64,000 bases of DNA from Norana najaformis (Eukaryota; Annelida; Clitellata; Crassiclitellata; Hormogastridae): the NCBI GenBank assembly GCA_964023275.1, contig OZ029919.1:8513202-8577201 (forward strand), written 5' to 3'. Position 1 is the first letter of the stretch. Each line of letters opens with the position of its first letter. Shown here in pieces: positions 57,911 to 64,000 of this stretch. The translations under genes were made by a program, and so were the position numbers. The notes beneath the pieces were generated by a model. The model did no database searches. It saw nothing but the letters and a program-made list of their open reading frames with translations, and was not told where the DNA came from.

Positions 57911-59334
57911 TAATCATGTTGGTCCTGTGGTAAATTTTAAGCAATGTCTTAATAACTTGTTAGTTTGTTATGTGATAACATGTGTTAAGTTTTTGACAGC
58001 CTGTTAACCTTATAGGACTATTTTCATGAAACTTCGATTCTTTTGATCCAATGGCAATGACCAGACAATCCAGGCGATCAGAGGTTTCAGAATCGTGTTT
58101 CTTTCTTTAAAAATTATATGAGGAAAGGAAAGACAAGCCAGTTTCTTGGGTCATTAGAGTCTTTAACAGCCATGAGAATCACCGGTTTAATTTTCTGGTC
58201 TGCATGTTTTCTTTGATTATTTAGAGAACCTTTGTCTCAGTGATTCAATGCATTTCCGTAATTAGCTCTTCTGGTTGTTAGTTTTTTGCCTTCTTGCTCA
58301 CGTTGAACAGTGTCTCATGGCATTCGATATTTGAATGCGGCTATTAAGCTGTGTGCAAATTATGCATTCACTCCTTCAGGTAATCATGAAATACGACATA
58401 CTTCCTCGCGTTATTCGTGAATTATACATTCCGAACTACATAAGTTATTTGTGAATTATGCATTCGGTTCCGTTAGAATTGAAGAGTTCTTTATTTACAG
58501 CTAAACGTTTTTCAACCTCTAAAGTTTGTCAGCATGGACAGTGATGCCATTTCCATAAATAACCAGGTACTCGAAAAGGAGCAAACTAAATATTTGATTA
58601 CATTGTGTTAGACTGGTTCTCTACTGAACTGGTCAAGTTTAAAAGTAATTTTTGGTCACATGACGTATCTTAGTTATTAAATTGTATAATAATATTTTAA
58701 AAATAGTTTTTTGATGTTAAGGAAAGAACTCATATTATTTAAGTATCTTGCTTGACTGGAAATTGATCCTGTTGATATTTGTGGAAATTCTGCCTTGTTT
58801 GATTATTTTGTGTTGACCTAATGGAATGAAATTTACTTTTAGCGAAGCAGTGACATCAAGTTAGCGATAATAGCAATAATAGTTGTTTGTGTTTGCTTAT
58901 TTCTTTTGTTATTCTCGCCAGTGCTGTGACCGAACTGATATTTGGATGATTTTAACTGCATTTTACCGAACACTGTACGTCTTTGTAGATAGAAAATCCG
59001 GCATTAGATTTTAGTCCAGTTTAACAGTGAAAACTGAACTGTGTTTGTCTTCAATGAGTCTTTACCAGTTTTTGCGTAGAAGAATTGTCCCGCTGCTGTT
59101 TGAAGAGTAAAAGAACTTAAATTCAGTTATTAGTTAATATTGATGGTAGTAAAGTTTGATATTATTTGTGTGAAAATTTATTTATTACACAGCTTCAAGG
59201 GAGTGGGTGAACCTGAACACAGAGTTTTGTGAAATGAATTTCTGCTGAACCAGTGCCTTGCAAACTGATTCTTACACAGGATGATGCTTTTTTGCTTAAC
59301 CTTTCAGCCAAGCTGCTCACCATACATAGAAGGT

Positions 59335-59640
59335 AGGATGGGGTTGGAACAAAGACCCCAATGACATCAGAGATTGGGTTAATGTTACATGCCCCATCAC
59401 AGCAAGGGTTTCATTAGCATCAATGATCGGGTTAGCATTACCGGCCCCAGTCGCAGCAGGGATTGGGTTAGTATAACAACCCCTAACTTACTAGGGATGA
59501 GGTTAGTCTAATCACTCTAATGACTCTGAACACTGAAGGGGTAGAGTTAGCGTCACGACACCAGTCACAACAGGAATGGTGTTAGCGTAATGGCCCCAAA
59601 CACTTAAGGGTTAGGATTAGCATAATGACCAATCAGGTAT
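59335..59640. repeat. Degenerate tandem repeat, about 35-40 bp unit
   Basis: Seven or so irregular units built on gggttagcataatgacccca and cagcaggga. Examples: attgggttaatgtta (near 59373), cgggttagcattacc (near 59428), attgggttagtataac (near 59462), gagttagcgtcacgac (near 59547), ggtgttagcgtaatgg (near 59579). Unit boundaries are uncertain. Confidence 0.6.
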
Positions 59641-61242
59641 CTTTTGTCTGAAAATAAAATTAGAAGAAACCATTTTCTGTTGCTTCTGCTGAACTAAATC
59701 TCCAAAATAATAACGGCGTAGTGTTTAAGTTTTAAGAGGACATTCATGTCCGAAAATCTTGTAAACAAAACTGGACGAATTAGTTTCTTAAGTGCTATGG
59801 TTGACATAAAGTCAGAAACTGCAAAATACTTTTTCAGCATATTGATCATTTGCAGCACCGTATTTACAAATATTGCGGAAATAAATGCTTATTTGAATCA
59901 ATAAAAAAATGTGACAAGGTTTAAGTTCTAAGAAGTAATCAGTCTCGAACTAACCACCATTTGCAATTATGTATTGTGTATATATTATATGCACTCTATA
60001 TATATATGTATGCATACCTGATGCACTATATATGCAGAGACCTTTATATATTTGCTAATTGCTTAGTGCTTAAGCTGAGCCTTAATCCATATTAATTTGG
60101 AATTGCTGCTCTTATTGGTCATTTGCAAGTATATGTCATTTTGGCTCATTTATAATTGTTGATATATACAATTTTACAGATATACGCTCATGTTTGTATA
60201 TAAAACATCATCCCTCACAGCGGTTCATCTATCTCTGTGACTGGCCTATGATTTCCATTTGGAACTGACTCCCTATGAATAAGCTAGTTCTCTTGGCTTC
60301 TTTTATCAAGCACTGAAGAAATGTGGCGTTTATGGTAACGTTCAGAGTGAAAGGGTAGTCTGCAATGTCCAGCCAAAGTTATTGGCATAAGCGTTTGGCA
60401 ATGATCAGAAAAGCACTTTTTCAGAATGAGTCTGCCTTCCCATTCTTTCTTAGGGGGTGCCTTGGTTCTTCAAGGGTTAAAATATTTAGTAATATTTACA
60501 ACGTTTTCTGCTTCATCTTTTATAAGCAATGCTACTTTGCAGTCACAACATAACCAATCTCTAAATGTCACTACATCGTCTAAAATATGTAGCTCATAAC
60601 CAAGTGATAGGTAGTTCTTTCAAAATCTGTATCTGAATGTTACATATTTCTAAAAAATTGATTTGCTGATGTCAGTCTGAGTTAGCTGGACTGTTTTTGA
60701 GGAATTGAAAGTTTTCTTCATGTATTTTTTACCCTAGTTTTCTGACTTAAAATCTTTTTGACACAAACCAATTTTATTAGAATAAGAAATATGACAAAAT
60801 CATGGTAAAAAAACATGGCAAAATCTGGTCAAGTGAGAGTTGGTGATACATTCAGTTGAGTTTCATTTTAGCCCAACCACCTTTCAGTGGGCATATGACG
60901 CGTTCAATGAAGCTGCCTGCGAATTGGCCTCATGGGTCTTGAGTAGTTTTTTCCAATGGATATTTGGACATTGTAATGTGGTTTCGCTTACAAGCGACTA
61001 TCAATTCATGTATTACAGTAATGGTACTATTGAAGGTCTTGGATTATGTTAGAATGTTGTGCCAAAGCTGAGTGTTGGTCAAAAGCTTAAGAACTGGTTG
61101 ACCATTGTGTGATTGACAGAATTCGCTTGCTGGTGCTCTGATGGAAGAAGTGACGACAGTGTCAGAGGAATACTTACGAGATTTAATTAAGAAGATTTTG
61201 ATGATGAACGAAGAATTGTTTGGCGCAAAAATTCTTTTGTGT

Positions 61243-61379
61243 TATGTAGGTGCTTAGGAAGTGTTCTGGTACCTGTGGCCATTTATCGAGAAATATCCAC
61301 CTGCGACCTTGGATTAACGAGGTGGATATTTCTCAATAAATGGCCACAGGTACCAGAACACTTCCTAAGCACCTACATA
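61243..61379. repeat. Near-perfect inverted repeat, 60-bp arms, 17-bp loop
   Basis: Left arm 61243-61302, right arm 61320-61379, spacer 61303-61319. Arms match at 59 of 60; the single difference (61287) is C against T in the comparable strand, at a CpG. If transcribed it would form a 60-bp stem with one mismatch. No terminal duplication obvious, so it is not clearly a transposon. Confidence 0.95.
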
Positions 61380-62744
61380 TTTCTGTTATTTAATTATAAA
61401 CTGTAGGATTTATAGTTTGAGAGATCCTTGCTTTTCTGAAAATCATTATCTGTTATCAGGCTATAAGTGTAAGATTGCTTTCACCCCAGAATCCAGCCTG
61501 TCTTGGTTAGTTGAGCTGAGTTGTTATGCTGATTAATGCACTGCGTTGCATACCTGTATGGTGTTACCAGTTAATGATGTATAGTATTTATGCCAAGTAT
61601 GTGAACAAGTACCTTTTGGGACAAATTGAAAAGACCAATTTCTTTATTTTGCTGAACCGTAGGTATTTGCAAACATTGTGTGATAGTTTGTGGAGATTTG
61701 TTTTTCTCCAGTATCCAACCTCAGAGGCGTCAGGGATGTCTGTGGGAGGCAGTCCGGCTTTGCCTTCTGTGTGATTTTGTTTCATATTGGGGACACACCA
61801 CTGAGTTGGCCCCCAGACCAGTTTTGAGAGCATTTTGGACAGAAACTGTAAAGTAAAATTTTTTTATAATATTAAAGTTAAGAATTTAAAGGATGGAAAA
61901 GGACAGGAAATCATGGAAAAAGAGAAGTCAAGCATTTGGGGAAAAGAGCCAGGGATATGTACATGTACGTAGTTAGTGGCTGAAAAGAGGCAGATGATGT
62001 AAGGGCACTGAAATTGGCCTCCAAATGTCGGGGATTAAAAAGCCCTGAGAAATTTTGGTGACTTGAAAGTGATTTCAGTCCCAAAAGTCTTGATGACTAA
62101 ACAAGGTCATCAAACATTTTCCACCAACAAAATCTCAAACGTGGTAAAATTGGTTCTACCCTTTCTCGACTCCTGGATCTTCCAGTGAAACGTTCTTTAT
62201 ACATTTGCTGCAAAAAATCAGACAGACTGAGGCTTTATTCGTCAAAGATTTATAGCAGTTTTTCTTGAAGATTTTTCCTGTCTGTTCCATTGACTGTCGA
62301 CTGTTCCTCTGGCTCATTTTCACGTGACTTTAGAATGACTAGTGATTGATGTAATGTAGTAGTTAAGATCCTGGTGCTATATAATTTATTTCATTAGCGT
62401 AGATTCACCATGCTGTAGAAACTGTTAGAAAGATTTTTATCATTTTGATTCTCTGAATTGTTTTGGTGAGTTTATTTATAACAATACAGAACTTATCTCA
62501 GTCTAATCTCTTCTATTTTATTATTTAAGGTAGTATTTTTGAAGGAACAGTTTATTCGGTGCATATACGAGAAATATTTGAAACTACTGTAAGTCTGTTT
62601 CTTCATAACTGACAAATTTTTCTTAGTACTATTTGTCTCTGTTCTATGTCCTGCTATCTTTGCACAGAAGTATTTATGACACTGCAAAGTGCTGTATTCA
62701 GTGCAACTAATTTTGAATCTAGAATTTTGTTTAATACATATATA

Positions 62745-62880
62745 CATATGTGGGGCAGTCGGTTATAACGCAGAAAGTACGGATTTGAGCCTCCTCTGAG
62801 ATGGCTACTGTGTAGGAACCTTGAGCAAATTTTTCACTGAAACTTACTTGGTGCCTTCAATTGATGCTTATTCATTAGTT
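62745..62880 (+). mobile_element. SINE-like, tRNA-type head
   Basis: gtggggcagtcggttataac resembles a tRNA A-box arm and acggatttgagcctcc a B box; followed by ggaaccttgagcaaattt, a string common in animal SINE bodies. Weak by eye. Confidence 0.35.
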
Positions 62881-64000
62881 TGCTCTAGAGATTATCCCTT
62901 GGGAATTGCCCCTGCCCAAGGAGTTTGAGACTTGTGTACTGTATGAACAAAATCAGCAATTTACCATGCACCTTGAAGCTTTTAAAGGACAAATCTGTTG
63001 GCTTTGATGTCTGTGCTTTCAATAGTCCTAAGACTGAGTCGCTGAGGATGGCATACCGCATATTAACCATTGATGCTGTTAATACATTTGTCTCTTGCCA
63101 TCAGCTTGAGGTCAGGCTGCTGGTAAAAATATCAAACCTTGTTGCATTGCTGCTTAAACCTGGAAGACTGGAAATTGGAACGAAAAAGAAAAGATTGTTT
63201 CTGTTGGTGAACGAACATATTTTTAAACTATGGAAGAGAGATACAACAGGATTTTTCATCTGTTTTCGTACATGTTTTGACAGTCACGTGAACAAGTAAT
63301 TGCTAGCTTCAGAAATCGTGTTTTATGTTTTAATGTCTTCCCGGCCCTTAGATAAGACATTAGAATAACACAAGGGTGGAAGTAACAAAAGACAAAATAA
63401 TGGTGTCAGTTTGTGTGAAATTGTCTCTACCATGCTGATTTAAGTCAAACAGTTTAAGTTTTAGTGAAATTTTGTCAGTACCATGATGACTGAAATGGGG
63501 CTGAAGAGTTTTCTGTTTATGAAGCTACATGAATGATCCTTTTCGTTAAATTTAGAAGACAAATGATGGTGGGATGATGATGATGATGATGATAACTGGT
63601 TTGTGGGTCAGCTGTTTGGAAACTAGTGACTAATCAGTGACTTGTGTATATGTCAGTTAGGCAAGAAGTTGATAATTAAATTGACCTCATTAATTGTCCT
63701 GGTTTTAGAAACAAGGATTCTTCCAGGACTGTTGTCTATGTTTGCTTATTGAACTATTTTCGCATATTGCTGAAATCATGTCTGTTTAGGCCCTCAAAAG
63801 TTATTCAGATTTTTGTAACCAAGAAATCTTCATTATCTTAGAATTTGCTGATTTTCTATCACTTTATGCCCTCGGAAATAATTTGGATTTTTATAACCAA
63901 GAAACCTTGCTTGTCCTTGACTAACTGGCTGTTGCAAGTTTGTTTCCTGATTATAATCTATTTTTACATGTACAGCTGAAGTCAGGTCTGTTTAAGGCCT

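Larger units (their letters stand above)
57911..64000. other. DNA downstream of Argonaute
   Basis: No gene supported on either strand. Contents: AT-rich DNA, a degenerate tandem repeat (59335-59640), a long inverted repeat (61243-61379), a SINE-like piece (62745-62880) and a GAT tract near 63573. Further AATAAA hexamers occur at about 59655, 59880 and 59902, so part of this may still be 3' UTR. The longest open frame (62925-63299, 124 codons) has no domain I recognise. Confidence 0.45.

Noticed and set aside
62925..63299. 124-codon open frame downstream of Argonaute
   Set aside because: No recognisable motif, AT-rich context, and no splice-supported continuation.

Overview
The window is nuclear DNA of an animal. 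Genes are split into short exons (48-330 bp) by introns with GT-AG ends, intergenic DNA is AT-rich, and LINE, SINE and hAT remnants, microsatellites and minisatellites are everywhere. Protein similarity and repeat content suggest a non-insect bilaterian invertebrate (lophotrochozoan or invertebrate deuterostome); I cannot choose a phylum. No bacterial-type operon, CRISPR array or viral genome is present. Almost all apparent long ORFs are shadows of exons or of tandem repeats; the genes were rebuilt exon by exon from splice sites, reading phase and protein-family similarity.

Layout. (1) 1-2065: intergenic DNA with a CpG-rich block at 560-975 and a LINE fragment. (2) 20028 down to 2066, minus strand: complete DRC1, the scaffold of the nexin-dynein regulatory complex of motile cilia, in 19 coding exons (853 codons). 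An RFX X-box lies 94 bp upstream of its ATG. Its introns hold a 54-bp x 13 minisatellite, TTCA-rich tracts, a tRNA-derived SINE and LINE tails. (3) 23459-22683, minus strand: a small two-exon gene for a 67-residue RPB10 (POLR2L)-type RNA polymerase subunit with a strongly diverged C-terminus. (4) 25763-54192, plus strand: complete slicer-type Argonaute gene in 21 constitutive exons (900 codons), plus a candidate in-frame 72-nt cassette exon. Intron 1 (10.8 kb) carries two large minisatellites, a hAT transposase relic and an intact-looking hAT MITE. (5) 54193-64000: Argonaute 3' UTR (possible poly(A) site near 57.9 kb) and downstream DNA, including a 60-bp near-perfect inverted repeat at 61243-61379.

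The three genes are not a pathway: a ciliary scaffold, a polymerase subunit and a small-RNA effector. DRC1 and the RPB10-like gene share a strand; Argonaute is divergent from both. The most interesting signals are the RPB10 divergence, the duplicated Argonaute exon, the 46-bp triplication of a DRC1 splice acceptor, a 24-nt copy of Argonaute exon sequence in the adjacent intron, and the long hairpin downstream of Argonaute.
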